This document shows positions 8,233-17,564 of a stretch of DNA of 64,000 nucleotides, one piece after another. Positions within the stretch are counted from its first letter, which is position 1. The number at the start of each line of letters is the position of its first letter. Location of the stretch: assembly GCA_016699835.1 (NCBI GenBank), contig CP064987.1:1054001-1118000 (forward strand), read 5' to 3'. The stretch comes from Phycisphaerales bacterium (lineage in GTDB: Bacteria; Planctomycetota; Phycisphaerae; Phycisphaerales; UBA1924). Made by a program: the position numbers and the translations under genes. The notes beneath the pieces were generated by a model. The model saw only the letters and a list, made by a program, of their open reading frames with translations, did no database searches and had not been told where the DNA came from.

Positions 8233-8784
8233 ATGGGAGTTCGCACACACGCCGGTTCGTCTCGCACACGTCGCCTTGGCGCGAGGCGCGGCTACACCCT
8301 CGTCGAGGTCCTTGTCGTCGTGACGATCCTGGGGATCGCCGGGGCGATGGTTGTGCCCGTATTCTCGCAGACAAACATCCTGCGGGTGCAGGCCGCCGTT
8401 CGCCAGGTCGTGGCGGACATCACCGTCGCGCAGTCGGACTCGCTGGCGTACCAGACAGGCCGCGCCGTCGTCTTCACGCCGATGGTCGGGACCACACCCA
8501 GCACCTATCGCATCGTCGAGGTCAAGGGCGGCGCGATCGACATCGCGACCAACACCCTCGAGACCCGCGACTTCACCAACTCGGAGTACGGCGATTCCAA
8601 CATCGTTGGGGCCGATTTTAGCGGAACTACCACCCTCGTCTTCGACGAGATCGGAAGCCCCATCACCGGCGCGGGAACCGGAGTGGCGGCGGGCGACGGA
8701 TATCTGGATATCACCGGCTCGGGCGAGACCTATCGCGTGCACGTCGAGGCCTACACCGGACGCGTCACCGTCGAGAAGCGTTGA
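8233..8784 (+). CDS. GspH-like minor pseudopilin
   Basis: 183 residues starting at ATG 8233, just after GAGGGGGGAG. The signal is ARRGYTLVEVLVVVTILGI with Gly at -1, Tyr at +1 and Glu at +5. The remainder is a beta-rich domain with QAAVRQVVADITVAQSDSLAYQTGRAVVF, the pattern of GspH/FimT pseudopilins. It is likely a minor pseudopilin that helps start or cap the pseudopilus. The stop at 8782-8784 overlaps a possible TTG start of the next frame, but a better ATG lies at 8820. Confidence 0.82.
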   Translation: MGVRTHAGSSRTRRLGARRGYTLVEVLVVVTILGIAGAMVVPVFSQTNILRVQAAVRQVVADITVAQSDSLAYQTGRAVVFTPMVGTTPSTYRIVEVKGGAIDIATNTLETRDFTNSEYGDSNIVGADFSGTTTLVFDEIGSPITGAGTGVAAGDGYLDITGSGETYRVHVEAYTGRVTVEKR

Positions 8785-8819
8785 GCACGAGTCACCACAC
8801 AGTCGGCGGAGGCGAAGAC

Positions 8820-9053
8820 ATGACCAGCGGACAGCAGCACAGCCCAAACACGAGGTCCTCCTCGCGAGGGATCCTCATGACGACGGCGATCGCGTGCACG
8901 CTCAGTTTCGCCCTGGTCATCTGGCTGAAGTTGCGGGTTGTGACCAGCGTGCCGCGCCAGGCCTACGCCGATCCCGATCAGAGCGCGCCCGTGGCCACTG
9001 ACCCCAAGGACTCATCGACCACGGCCTCGCATCACACGCCCAAGGGCGAGTGA
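8820..9053 (+). CDS. Small single-pass membrane protein, unknown function
   Basis: A 77-residue protein from ATG 8820, preceded by GGAGG. It has a polar N-terminus, one hydrophobic helix (ILMTTAIACTLSFALVIWL) and a polar periplasmic tail. No family is recognised. Its position between a pseudopilin and the secretin suggests an accessory part of the same machine, which is inference from context. The longer frame beginning at TTG 8781 would overlap the upstream stop and is less likely. Confidence 0.5.
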   Translation: MTSGQQHSPNTRSSSRGILMTTAIACTLSFALVIWLKLRVVTSVPRQAYADPDQSAPVATDPKDSSTTASHHTPKGE

Positions 9054-9457
9054 GTCGGATTGACGTGCCCGTGAAGTGATCCACGCGTACGACATCACTC
9101 TCAAACTCGGTTTCGCGATGATCCTCACCCTGGATCCGATCTCGGATCGAGGGAGTAGGTCTCGCGCACTTTGTGCGAACTCCAAGGAGATCGACCCCGC
9201 GCACAACCTGCGCGTCAGCCTGTGCCGCTCGCAACGGTCGTGTGGTTTGCGACGGATAGCCCAACCGGGATATTGATGCCGCAGAGGCGTTCCCGGGGGA
9301 ACAGGAAAACTCGGGCCAAAGTCGGGGGTGTGAAACGACGACGAATGAGAGGCCGGGTTCCTTGGTCCGTTTGCCAAGGTCCCGACAACGCAGTCAACGT
9401 CCGGGCAGTGGGCCCGACCGTCACGATCGTTTCCCAAGTTCAGATAGGAAGATTTCC
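9054..9457 (+). other. Gene-free region upstream of the secretin
   Basis: 404 bp without a convincing gene. It holds two clear inverted repeats: GTTCCC/GGGAAC with a 2-nt loop at 9289-9302, and CCTTGG/CCAAGG with an 8-nt loop at 9360-9379. It could contain the secretin promoter and a structured leader. I could not match it to a known riboswitch class. Confidence 0.45.
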
Positions 9458-11776
9458 ATGGCAACGAAGAAGGGCTCGCACAATGGCTTTGAGAACGCGG
9501 CTCGTCGCGTGACCGGTGGAGCGATCGTCTCGACGCTCGCTCTCGCGGCACTCGCCGGCACCCCCACCACCCTCCTCGCGCAGAACGCGCCGACGGGCGG
9601 CAACGCCTCCAGCGTTCCCCCCGCCGCCACCGAGGGCGTCAAGGGCACGAACTTCGGCGAGGACGCTCTCATCGACCTCCACGTCAACGACGAGGATCTC
9701 GGCAACGTCCTCCAGATGCTCTCGCTGCAGAACCAGCGCAACATCATCGCGAGCAAGAACGTCTCCGCTCGCGTCACCGCCAACCTCTACAACGTCAGCT
9801 TCCGCGAGGCCCTCGATGCCATCCTCCACGCCAACGGCTTCGGCTACATCGAGAAGGGCAACTTCGTCTATGTCTACACCCTCCAGGAACTGACCGAAAT
9901 CGAGAAGGCCAACCAGGTCATGACCAGCAAGGTCATCCGCCTCAACTACCTCAGCGCCGTCGATGCTGCCGACTTCGTCTCCTCGCTCCTCAGCGAGAAG
10001 GGCTCCATCAAGTCCAACGGGAAGGTCGAGGCCTTCGGCTCACTCGACGGCCCCACGGGTGGCGAGAACTTCGCCCACGGCGCGACCCTGCTCGTCGCCG
10101 ACTTCGAGGAGAACGTCAACGAGATCCTCGCCCGTCTCGCCGAACTCGACACGCCTCCCTCCCAGGTTCTCGTCGAGGCGACCATCCTCCAGACCCGCCT
10201 CAATGAGCAGAACGCGTTCGGTGTCGACTTCGCCCTCGTCGGCGACATCGACTTCGCCGACTTCGCCGCGCCACTCCAGGTCGTCAACGCCCTGCAGTCC
10301 GACGCCACCAATGCCGGCTCCACTGCCGACGGCGAGGGCATGGGCCTGGTGAGCAGCGTCGGCGGCACCAGCGGCGCCAACACCCTCAAGCTCGGCATCA
10401 CCAACGGTGACGTCTCGGCCTTCATCCGTGTCCTCGACGAGGTCACCGACACCACCATCCTCAGCAACCCTAAGTTGCTCGCCCTCAACCGCATGCCCAG
10501 CCGCGTCCTCGTCGGTCGTAAGGTCGGCTACGTCAGCACGACGTCCACCGACACCGCGACGACCCAGACCGTGCAGTTCCTTGACACTGGTACGCAGTTG
10601 TACTTCCGCCCCTTCGTGAGCAACGACGGCAAGATCCGCATGGAACTCAAGCCGCAGGTCTCGGAAGCACAGATCCGCGACGTCCAGGACTCGGGCGGGC
10701 AGACCGTCACGATTCCCGACGAGATCACCAACGAACTCGTCACCAACGTCATCGTGCGCGACGGCGAGACGATCGTTCTCGGCGGCCTCTTCCGCGAGTC
10801 CACCACCGCCACGCGTCGCCAGATTCCGTTCCTCGGAGACCTCCCGTGGATCGGCGCGGCATTCCGCGGGAACGACGACGTGACCGAGCGCAACGAGATC
10901 ATCTTCCTTATCACGCCCAGCATCGTCAACGAGGCCACCCTCGCCGACATGGGCGCTCGGGGCATGGAGTTCGCCGATCGCGCCCGCACCGGCGCCCGCA
11001 ACGGCGTCCTTCCGTGGAGCCGCGACCGCATGAGCGCCGCCCGCAACGTCGAGGCCGAGCGCCTCTTCCGCGAGGGCAAGAACGACGAGGCGAACTGGAA
11101 GCTCTCCTCCTCGCTCGCGCTCAACCCCGTCCAGGCCGACGCCATGGCTCTCCGCGAGCGCGTCACCGGCCAGGTCAAGACCTCCGCGGGGCGCAGCATG
11201 CTCGAGGAGATCATCCATGGCGAGAGCATCCTCCGCCGCGGCGAGACCCAGGTCCGCTCGGGCGAGCCGGTTCCCTTCGACGTCGCCGAGTTCTGGCACG
11301 TCAACCCCGGGCAGAACGCCAACGTCACCGTTCCCATGAACGAGCCGTCCGCCCAGCCCGAGGACTTCAACAACTGGGACGAGCCGACCGACGGGTCCAT
11401 GAACGTCATCGTCGAGCCCGCGCCGGCTCCGGCTCCCGCGCAGCCCGCGCCCGCAGCGAACCCGGACAATCAGTCCGTCTTCACCCCCGCGCCGCAGTCC
11501 AACAACACCAATCCCTCGAGCGGCGTCCGCATCGAGACCAGCGCCAGCGATCAGGGCCTCGAGCCGAACCTCGATGAGTTCAACCTCGACGCCGCCCCGG
11601 AAGTCGAGCCGGCTCCCGAGCCCCAGAGCAAGGTCGACAGCACGGAGTTGCGTCGCCTCGCCGACACCCTCCCCCGGGGAGCCACGTCGGGGATGTTCCG
11701 CTGGATGATCGTCCGGAATTCCGAGAACTCTTCCTTCACCCCGGCCTCGCGCCTGTCGATGAACTCCAACGACTGA
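9458..11776 (+). CDS. GspD/PilQ-type outer-membrane secretin
   Basis: 772 residues from ATG 9458, preceded by AGGAAG. A signal peptide with a Gly/Ala-rich core ends near LLAQN. An N0/STN-like domain follows (LHVNDEDLGNVLQMLSLQ, then EALDAILHANGFGY), then N-domains, then the secretin core with VPLEV-like QVLVEATILQ and the C-terminal signature RRQIPFLGDLPWIGAAFR near residue 452. The core ends at about residue 490. An unusual extension of about 280 residues follows, with a TPR-like helical pair (AERLFREGKNDEANWKLSSS) and a Pro/Ala-rich linker. It would form the outer-membrane channel for the pseudopilus system encoded upstream. The TPR lipoprotein downstream is a candidate pilotin or assembly partner. 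Confidence 0.92.
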   Translation: MATKKGSHNGFENAARRVTGGAIVSTLALAALAGTPTTLLAQNAPTGGNASSVPPAATEGVKGTNFGEDALIDLHVNDEDLGNVLQMLSLQNQRNIIASKNVSARVTANLYNVSFREALDAILHANGFGYIEKGNFVYVYTLQELTEIEKANQVMTSKVIRLNYLSAVDAADFVSSLLSEKGSIKSNGKVEAFGSLDGPTGGENFAHGATLLVADFEENVNEILARLAELDTPPSQVLVEATILQTRLNEQNAFGVDFALVGDIDFADFAAPLQVVNALQSDATNAGSTADGEGMGLVSSVGGTSGANTLKLGITNGDVSAFIRVLDEVTDTTILSNPKLLALNRMPSRVLVGRKVGYVSTTSTDTATTQTVQFLDTGTQLYFRPFVSNDGKIRMELKPQVSEAQIRDVQDSGGQTVTIPDEITNELVTNVIVRDGETIVLGGLFRESTTATRRQIPFLGDLPWIGAAFRGNDDVTERNEIIFLITPSIVNEATLADMGARGMEFADRARTGARNGVLPWSRDRMSAARNVEAERLFREGKNDEANWKLSSSLALNPVQADAMALRERVTGQVKTSAGRSMLEEIIHGESILRRGETQVRSGEPVPFDVAEFWHVNPGQNANVTVPMNEPSAQPEDFNNWDEPTDGSMNVIVEPAPAPAPAQPAPAANPDNQSVFTPAPQSNNTNPSSGVRIETSASDQGLEPNLDEFNLDAAPEVEPAPEPQSKVDSTELRRLADTLPRGATSGMFRWMIVRNSENSSFTPASRLSMNSND

Positions 11777-11803
11777 GTTCTCGGCACTCCCGCACATGAC
11801 ACA

Positions 11804-11841
11804 CGCGGGGGCGTCGAGAGACGCTCCCGCGTTTTCGTTCC
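11804..11841 (+). terminator. Intrinsic terminator after the secretin gene
   Basis: An 11-bp stem with one G-T pair (11804-11814 with 11821-11831), loop CGAGAG, followed by TTTTCGTTCC. It lies 27 bp after the secretin stop and before the TPR lipoprotein gene, so the lipoprotein may be partly uncoupled from the upstream operon. Confidence 0.8.
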
Positions 11842-11877
11842 GACACACGACACGAACACAAGAAAAGGACACCGATT

Positions 11878-13098
11878 ATGAAGACCCGTTCGCTGATTCT
11901 CGTCGCCGCCATTCTTGCCACCGGCTCGCTCGTCGGATGCTCCGGACACGGCGCCTCCACGGCCCAGCACGTGAGCAGCGCCAAACTGAAGATGGACGCG
12001 ATCAAGGCCGCCACCCAGTGGCAGACCTCGCACCAGGCCTTCCTCGCCGGCGATCTCAACAAGGCTCTCAAGCATGTCAACATCGCCCTCGAACTCAACC
12101 CTTCCGTCACCAAATCGCACGTGCTGCGCGGGCGAATTCTGATGGAGCAGGGCGAACTCGAAGAGGCCGGCCTCGCCTTCAACAACGCCGTCGCCATCGA
12201 TCCCAACGCCGTCGATCCCCAGTACTTCCTGGGCGTCCTCCACGAGCGCTTCGCGCAGAAGGACAAGGCGCTGGCGTTCTACACCAAGGCCGTCGAACTC
12301 GACCCGGAGAATCCGCAGTACGCGATCGCCGCGGCCGAGATGATGATGGACCTCGACCGCATGCTCGAGGCCAAGGACTTCCTCACGCAGCGTCTCAACA
12401 CCTTCGAGCACAACGCCGGCGTCCGCCAGACGCTCGGGCACATCGCCATGATCGAGAAGGACTACGACAAGGCGGCCGACTTCTTCGAGATCGCCCGCAT
12501 GCTCAGCCCTGATGATTACGGTATCCAGGAGGACCTCGCCCGCGCCCAGGTCCAGACCCAGGACTACGCCGGCGCCGAAACCACGCTCGCCCGCCTCATG
12601 TCCAACGACGCCTTCAAGGAGCGTCGCGACCTCAAACTCCTCCAGGCGACCTGCCTCATCAAGACCGATCGCCCCGTCCAGGCGCGCGACATCCTCTTCA
12701 CGCTCACCAACGACCACGTCGGCAGCGCCGACGCCGAGGCGTGGATCGCCCTGGGCAACGCCTGCTACCTCGTCAACGACCTCTCGAACCTTCGCTCGGC
12801 GGCGAACCGCGTGGTGGCGCTCGCGCCGCGTCGGGCCGAGGGCTACTTGCTCCGTGGCCTGCACGCCCGCGAGACCAAGGACTTCCCCAATGCCGAGCGT
12901 GCGGTCCGTCAGGCTCTCGCCATCGAGCAGACCGCCGACGCCTTCATGCTCCTGGGCATGATCTATCAGGACTCGGGCAAGGACCGCCTCGCCCAGGCCA
13001 GTTTCGAGAAGGCCCAGCAGATCGCCGCGTCCGACTCCTCCACCACCAACGGCACCATCACCAACGCCTCCGACGCGGCCGACCTCCCCACCGAGTAA
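11878..13098 (+). CDS. TPR-repeat lipoprotein
   Basis: The 406-residue protein has a lipoprotein signal with lipobox LVGC (Cys21) and then many tetratricopeptide repeats, for example AFLAGDLNKALKHVNIALEL and AFYTKAVELDPENPQYAIAA. TPR lipoproteins next to secretins (PilF/PilW type) help secretin assembly and outer-membrane insertion. This protein is longer than those and could also be a general scaffold. ATG 11878 follows AAAAGGA. It is the last gene of the cluster, with a strong terminator 63 bp past the stop. Confidence 0.82.
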   Translation: MKTRSLILVAAILATGSLVGCSGHGASTAQHVSSAKLKMDAIKAATQWQTSHQAFLAGDLNKALKHVNIALELNPSVTKSHVLRGRILMEQGELEEAGLAFNNAVAIDPNAVDPQYFLGVLHERFAQKDKALAFYTKAVELDPENPQYAIAAAEMMMDLDRMLEAKDFLTQRLNTFEHNAGVRQTLGHIAMIEKDYDKAADFFEIARMLSPDDYGIQEDLARAQVQTQDYAGAETTLARLMSNDAFKERRDLKLLQATCLIKTDRPVQARDILFTLTNDHVGSADAEAWIALGNACYLVNDLSNLRSAANRVVALAPRRAEGYLLRGLHARETKDFPNAERAVRQALAIEQTADAFMLLGMIYQDSGKDRLAQASFEKAQQIAASDSSTTNGTITNASDAADLPTE

Positions 13099-13160
13099 TC
13101 ACGGGCCACGCGCCCGCTGGGCGCTCGCCCATCGAATCCGTGTAATCTCCTTTCTGTGGC

Positions 13161-13196
13161 GGCGGAACGCGCACGAGCGCGTTCCGTCGTTTTTTT
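13161..13196 (+). terminator. Intrinsic terminator after the TPR lipoprotein gene
   Basis: A perfect 9-bp stem GGAACGCGC/GCGCGTTCC (13164-13172 with 13177-13185), loop ACGA, followed by GTCG and seven Ts. This is a textbook rho-independent terminator on the plus strand. Confidence 0.92.
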
Positions 13197-13236
13197 GTGC
13201 ACCCCCACCACCCACGCCGCGCCCATACCCGCCCAT

Positions 13237-13265
13237 GAAAACAGGCCCCCTAGAGCGGGGCCTGT
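13237..13265 (-). terminator. Intrinsic terminator of recA
   Basis: Stem ACAGGCCCC/GGGGCCTGT (13241-13249 with 13257-13265) with a 7-nt loop, followed on the minus strand by TTTT. It is 58 bp past the recA stop. The same stem sequence recurs at 32049-32077 after rplI. Confidence 0.8.
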
Positions 13266-13323
13266 GAACGAGGTCATGTGGTTGTTCAGGTGCGCCGACT
13301 CGCACTCGGCGCGTGGTCATGTC

Positions 13324-14448
<1,125 letters not shown>

Positions 14449-14589
14449 GCCGGCCCCTCCCTTCTTGGGTGCCCTCCCTACGGCCGCCGGAACGGACGCG
14501 GTTGGACGGACCCAGCGTGAGGCGGCCTTGGACCAACCATGATCCAAAAACCGGTCAGGGGCGACGCTGGACGCGAGCCTGACATAAAC

Positions 14590-14617
14590 ATGATACCAGA
14601 ACCCAAACGTTCGTCAA
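14590..14617 (-). promoter_or_regulatory. Putative recA promoter with overlapping dyad
   Basis: On the minus strand a -35 TTGACG (14612-14617) and a -10 TATCAT (14590-14595) are spaced by 16 bp. A perfect inverted repeat CCAAAC-N11-GTTTGG (14603-14625) overlaps the -35 element, a good place for a repressor. It does not match the GAAC-N4-GTTC or CTGT-N8-ACAG LexA boxes. The dyad also lies just upstream of the divergent gene at 14640. Confidence 0.55.
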
Positions 14618-14639
14618 CAGTTTGGAGTGTGAACGGAGA

Positions 14640-15524
14640 ATGATCGATATCAAAGCCATGCTGGACAATGACTTGCGTCCACGAGATTCTTCACGCATGG
14701 GGATTCGAGAGAAACTCCAGTCCCGCATGAACGCCCTAGCGGTCTCGTCGCTCGCGCACACGCCGACGTGTCCGAGGTGTCATCAGACCATCCCATCGGA
14801 GGATGTGAACGTCGTCACGGATGTTGCCTTCTGTCGGGCGTGCAACGTGACGACGTCGCTCTCGGGTCAGGCGAGCAGCGTGCCGCTGGATCCGAATGTC
14901 GACATCACGAATCCACCAGCGGGCGCCTGGTATCGCGACGACGGTCTCGAACTCCGCGTGGGCGCGTCGTGCCGATCGCTGGGGTCAACGCTCGGTCTGC
15001 TCTTCATCTCGGCGTTCTGGAACGGCATCGTCTCGATCTTTGTGGCGCTTGTGATCTCGGCGACGCTTCACAACCTGGGCCTCGCCCAGCCCAGTTGGTT
15101 CCCCGCACCGAAGATGAACGGCTCGACGATGAGCGTCGGCATGACGCTGTTCTTGTGGCTCTTCCTCACGCCGTTCATCCTGATCGGGTCCGCGATGATC
15201 GGTGCGCTTCTCACGTCGATGATGGGGCACACCGAGGTCCGCGTGCGGGGCGGCGAGGGGAAGGTCTTCACCGGGATCGGATCCATCGGCTTCACGAAGC
15301 GATTCGACGCCACGGGCGTGAACGAGATTCGTAACGAGGACCGGCAGTACCGCGACAGCGACGGCGACAAGCGCACGAAGAAACAGATCGTGCTCGAGAT
15401 CACCAACGCGAAGCGGATCACCTTCGGGTCGATGCTCCGAGATGATCGACGGGCGTTTGTGGCAAGTGCCCTGGCAAAGGTCCTCCTGCCACAAGACCGT
15501 GGCTCGTATCGCTCCGCGGTCTGA
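14640..15524 (+). CDS. Zinc-ribbon membrane protein, unknown function
   Basis: 294 residues from ATG 14640 (CGGAGA upstream). The N-terminal half carries a CPRC/CRAC zinc ribbon (Cys44, 47, 65, 68). Two hydrophobic segments follow (LLFISAFWNGIVSIFVALVI and MTLFLWLFLTPFILIGSAMI), then a soluble tail (VRGGEGKVFTGIGSIGFTKR). I do not know a family. A degraded copy of its last ~60 codons is found at 17339-17511, so this gene was duplicated together with the chemoreceptor next to it. It faces the chemoreceptor gene head to tail (convergent), 19 bp apart. Confidence 0.7.
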   Translation: MIDIKAMLDNDLRPRDSSRMGIREKLQSRMNALAVSSLAHTPTCPRCHQTIPSEDVNVVTDVAFCRACNVTTSLSGQASSVPLDPNVDITNPPAGAWYRDDGLELRVGASCRSLGSTLGLLFISAFWNGIVSIFVALVISATLHNLGLAQPSWFPAPKMNGSTMSVGMTLFLWLFLTPFILIGSAMIGALLTSMMGHTEVRVRGGEGKVFTGIGSIGFTKRFDATGVNEIRNEDRQYRDSDGDKRTKKQIVLEITNAKRITFGSMLRDDRRAFVASALAKVLLPQDRGSYRSAV

Positions 15525-15543
15525 GCCTCCATGGCGAGTTGGA

Positions 15544-17154
15544 TCAGGCGACCTTGAACCGCGAGACCGCTTCGACGAGTTCGCTGGACTGCGACGCCAG
15601 CGTCTCGGCGGCACGCGTCGTGCGCTCGGCGCCTTCCGCGGCGGACGTCGAGACCGCGGCGATCTCCTGGATCGCGGCGCTGATCTGATCGCTCGCCGCA
15701 CGCTGCTCTCCGGCGCCCGCGGCGATCGAACTGATGTTCTCGGAGACGTCGCTCGCGGCCTGGACGATCCGATGGAGCGTCTCCCCGGCCCGGGTCGCCC
15801 GCTCGACGCCGATCTCGACCTGCGAACTCCCGGTCTTCATCTCCTCGACGCTGCGCTGCGTCTCGGTCTGGATGCCCGTGATCGAGTGCGCGATCTCGGC
15901 CGTTGCCTTCTGCGTGCGATCGGCGAGTTTGCGCACCTCATCGGCGACGACGGCAAAGCCGCGGCCGTGCTCGCCGGCTCTGGCGGCCTCGATGGCGGCG
16001 TTGAGCGCCACCAGGTTCGTCTGGTCGGCGATGTCGTTGATGACGCCCACGATCTCGCCGATCTCCTGCCCGCGCCGACCCAGGGCCGAGACCAGTTCCG
16101 ACGTCCGGGTCACGGCGTGCGAGATCGACTGCATCTGTTCGATGGTGTCGTTCACCACGTTCACGCCCTCGCCCGCGACCGAGCCCGACTCGGCGGCACG
16201 GCCCGAGGCGGACTCCGCCTTGTGGGCGACCTCGATGGCCGACGCCGAGAGCTCCTCGATAGCGGCCGCGATCTGGTTCACGCCCTGCGACTGTTGCCGG
16301 ATCGAGTGGGTGGACTCGTCCGCCGCTGAATCGATCTCCTGGGCGGCGCGGGCGACTTCCTGCGCGGCGCGGGTGACCTGGGTGATCAGTTCGCCGGTGC
16401 GGATCGCCGTCTCGTTGCAACTCTTTGCCAGGTCGGCGATCTCGTCGGTGGTGCCGACGGTCACACGCCCAGTGAAGTCACCGGCGGCCATGTTCGCGAG
16501 AAGTTCACGGCACGACTCCAGAGGGCGCGTGATCGAGCGGACGATCAGATACGCGGCCGTGAGAGCGCCCACGCCCATCACACCGATGGCGACGAGGATC
16601 AATGATCGCGCGTGCGCCAGCGTGGACTCCGCGGATTCCCGCGCGTCGTTCGCGGCCTTCTCGAAGAGATCCGAGGCCGAGCCCTGGAGTACCTCGAGAT
16701 TCTCGAAGGCCGTGATGAAGTTGGGGAGATCCGCCTGGGCCCTAGCGCGATCGGTCGCGGCGTGCGAGACGAGCTCCTCGCCGGCGCGGATGTAGTCCTC
16801 GAGCGCGGGCGCGATCCTGGTCAGGGTCCGCCCCACTTCCTCGGGGAGTTGCAGTTGACGATTCGCCGAGAGTGCCTCCTTGAAGGACTTGGCGTGCTCC
16901 TGCAGCGAGTCGATCGCGGCCTTGGATTCCTCGGGCGTCGAGGCGAGCAGGGCCGCGAGCACGTCGGCCCGGATGGCGTCGTGCATCATGTCGCCCTCGA
17001 GGTGGTGTCGCAGGCCCGCCGTCGTGTTCACCACGCTGTCCAGCGAGTCTTTCGAGTCTCCGAAGCCGGACATCCCGATGGTCCCGATAACACCCGCGGC
17101 ACAGATCCCGCCGAGCGAGAGGAAGTAGAGTTTCTTGGTGACCGAGATGCGCAT
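15544..17154 (-). CDS. Methyl-accepting chemotaxis protein, copy 1
   Basis: 536 residues from ATG 17154 (AAAGGATT upstream). TM1 at about 8-30, a helical sensor region of roughly 150 residues (4HB-type by shape), TM2 near 184-204, a HAMP domain, and the long signalling coiled coil with the hairpin tip QTNLVALNAAIEAARAGEHG around 378-397. The tip binds CheA and CheW. It controls motility or another chemosensory pathway; no che genes are nearby. The second copy at 17565-19175 has the same length and very similar sequence, so they arose by tandem duplication. Confidence 0.93.
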   Translation of the reverse strand: MRISVTKKLYFLSLGGICAAGVIGTIGMSGFGDSKDSLDSVVNTTAGLRHHLEGDMMHDAIRADVLAALLASTPEESKAAIDSLQEHAKSFKEALSANRQLQLPEEVGRTLTRIAPALEDYIRAGEELVSHAATDRARAQADLPNFITAFENLEVLQGSASDLFEKAANDARESAESTLAHARSLILVAIGVMGVGALTAAYLIVRSITRPLESCRELLANMAAGDFTGRVTVGTTDEIADLAKSCNETAIRTGELITQVTRAAQEVARAAQEIDSAADESTHSIRQQSQGVNQIAAAIEELSASAIEVAHKAESASGRAAESGSVAGEGVNVVNDTIEQMQSISHAVTRTSELVSALGRRGQEIGEIVGVINDIADQTNLVALNAAIEAARAGEHGRGFAVVADEVRKLADRTQKATAEIAHSITGIQTETQRSVEEMKTGSSQVEIGVERATRAGETLHRIVQAASDVSENISSIAAGAGEQRAASDQISAAIQEIAAVSTSAAEGAERTTRAAETLASQSSELVEAVSRFKVA

Positions 17155-17338
17155 GCTGGGAATCCTTTGGAAATCGCCTGGTGCTAGTGTGCGAAACCGT
17201 CTTTTCAGGCCGGCGCAGACCTCGACTTGGGACATCGGCCCGACGTCGAGCAGCCTGAGTCGCCGCATGCAGGGCGAGGCGTGTTCGGGCGGGTCTATCA
17301 CGACATCCCCCTCGGGGAGGGGGTAGTCCTGCCACAAG

Positions 17339-17511
17339 CGTGAGCGAGATCCGCAACGAGGATCGGCAGTGGCGCGGCTGCGACGGCAACAAGCGCACGA
17401 AGAGGTCGATCGAGCTCGAGTTCACCGATACGAAGCGGATCACATACGGGTCGATGAGACGATCGGCGGTCGTTTCTGGCGAGCGCGCTGTTGCCGAGCG
17501 ACCGTGAGATG
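17339..17511 (+). pseudogene. Relic of the zinc-ribbon membrane protein gene (C-terminal part)
   Basis: Translated from 17340 this reads SEIRNEDRQWRGCDGNKR and then TKRSIELEFTDTKRITYGSM, which matches NEIRNEDRQYRDSDGDKR and TKKQIVLEITNAKRITFGSM of the intact gene at 14640-15524. After that the match continues in another frame (RSFLASALLPSDR against RAFVASALAKVLLPQDR), showing indels. The zinc ribbon and both membrane segments are missing. It keeps the same position and orientation relative to chemoreceptor copy 2 as the intact gene has to copy 1, so it is a decayed half of a tandem duplication. Confidence 0.85.
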
Positions 17512-17564
17512 GTGCGAGCCACTAGGTGTGGATGGCTTGTTCCGGCGGCAGACCGCGTCGCGGC

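Noticed and set aside
9054..9457. Cyclic di-GMP or other known riboswitch before the secretin
   Set aside because: I could not find the conserved core of a known class; only unassigned inverted repeats are present.
10040..11872. Minus-strand frame of 610 codons opposite the secretin
   Set aside because: Antisense shadow; low-complexity Gly/Asp/Leu/Val composition.
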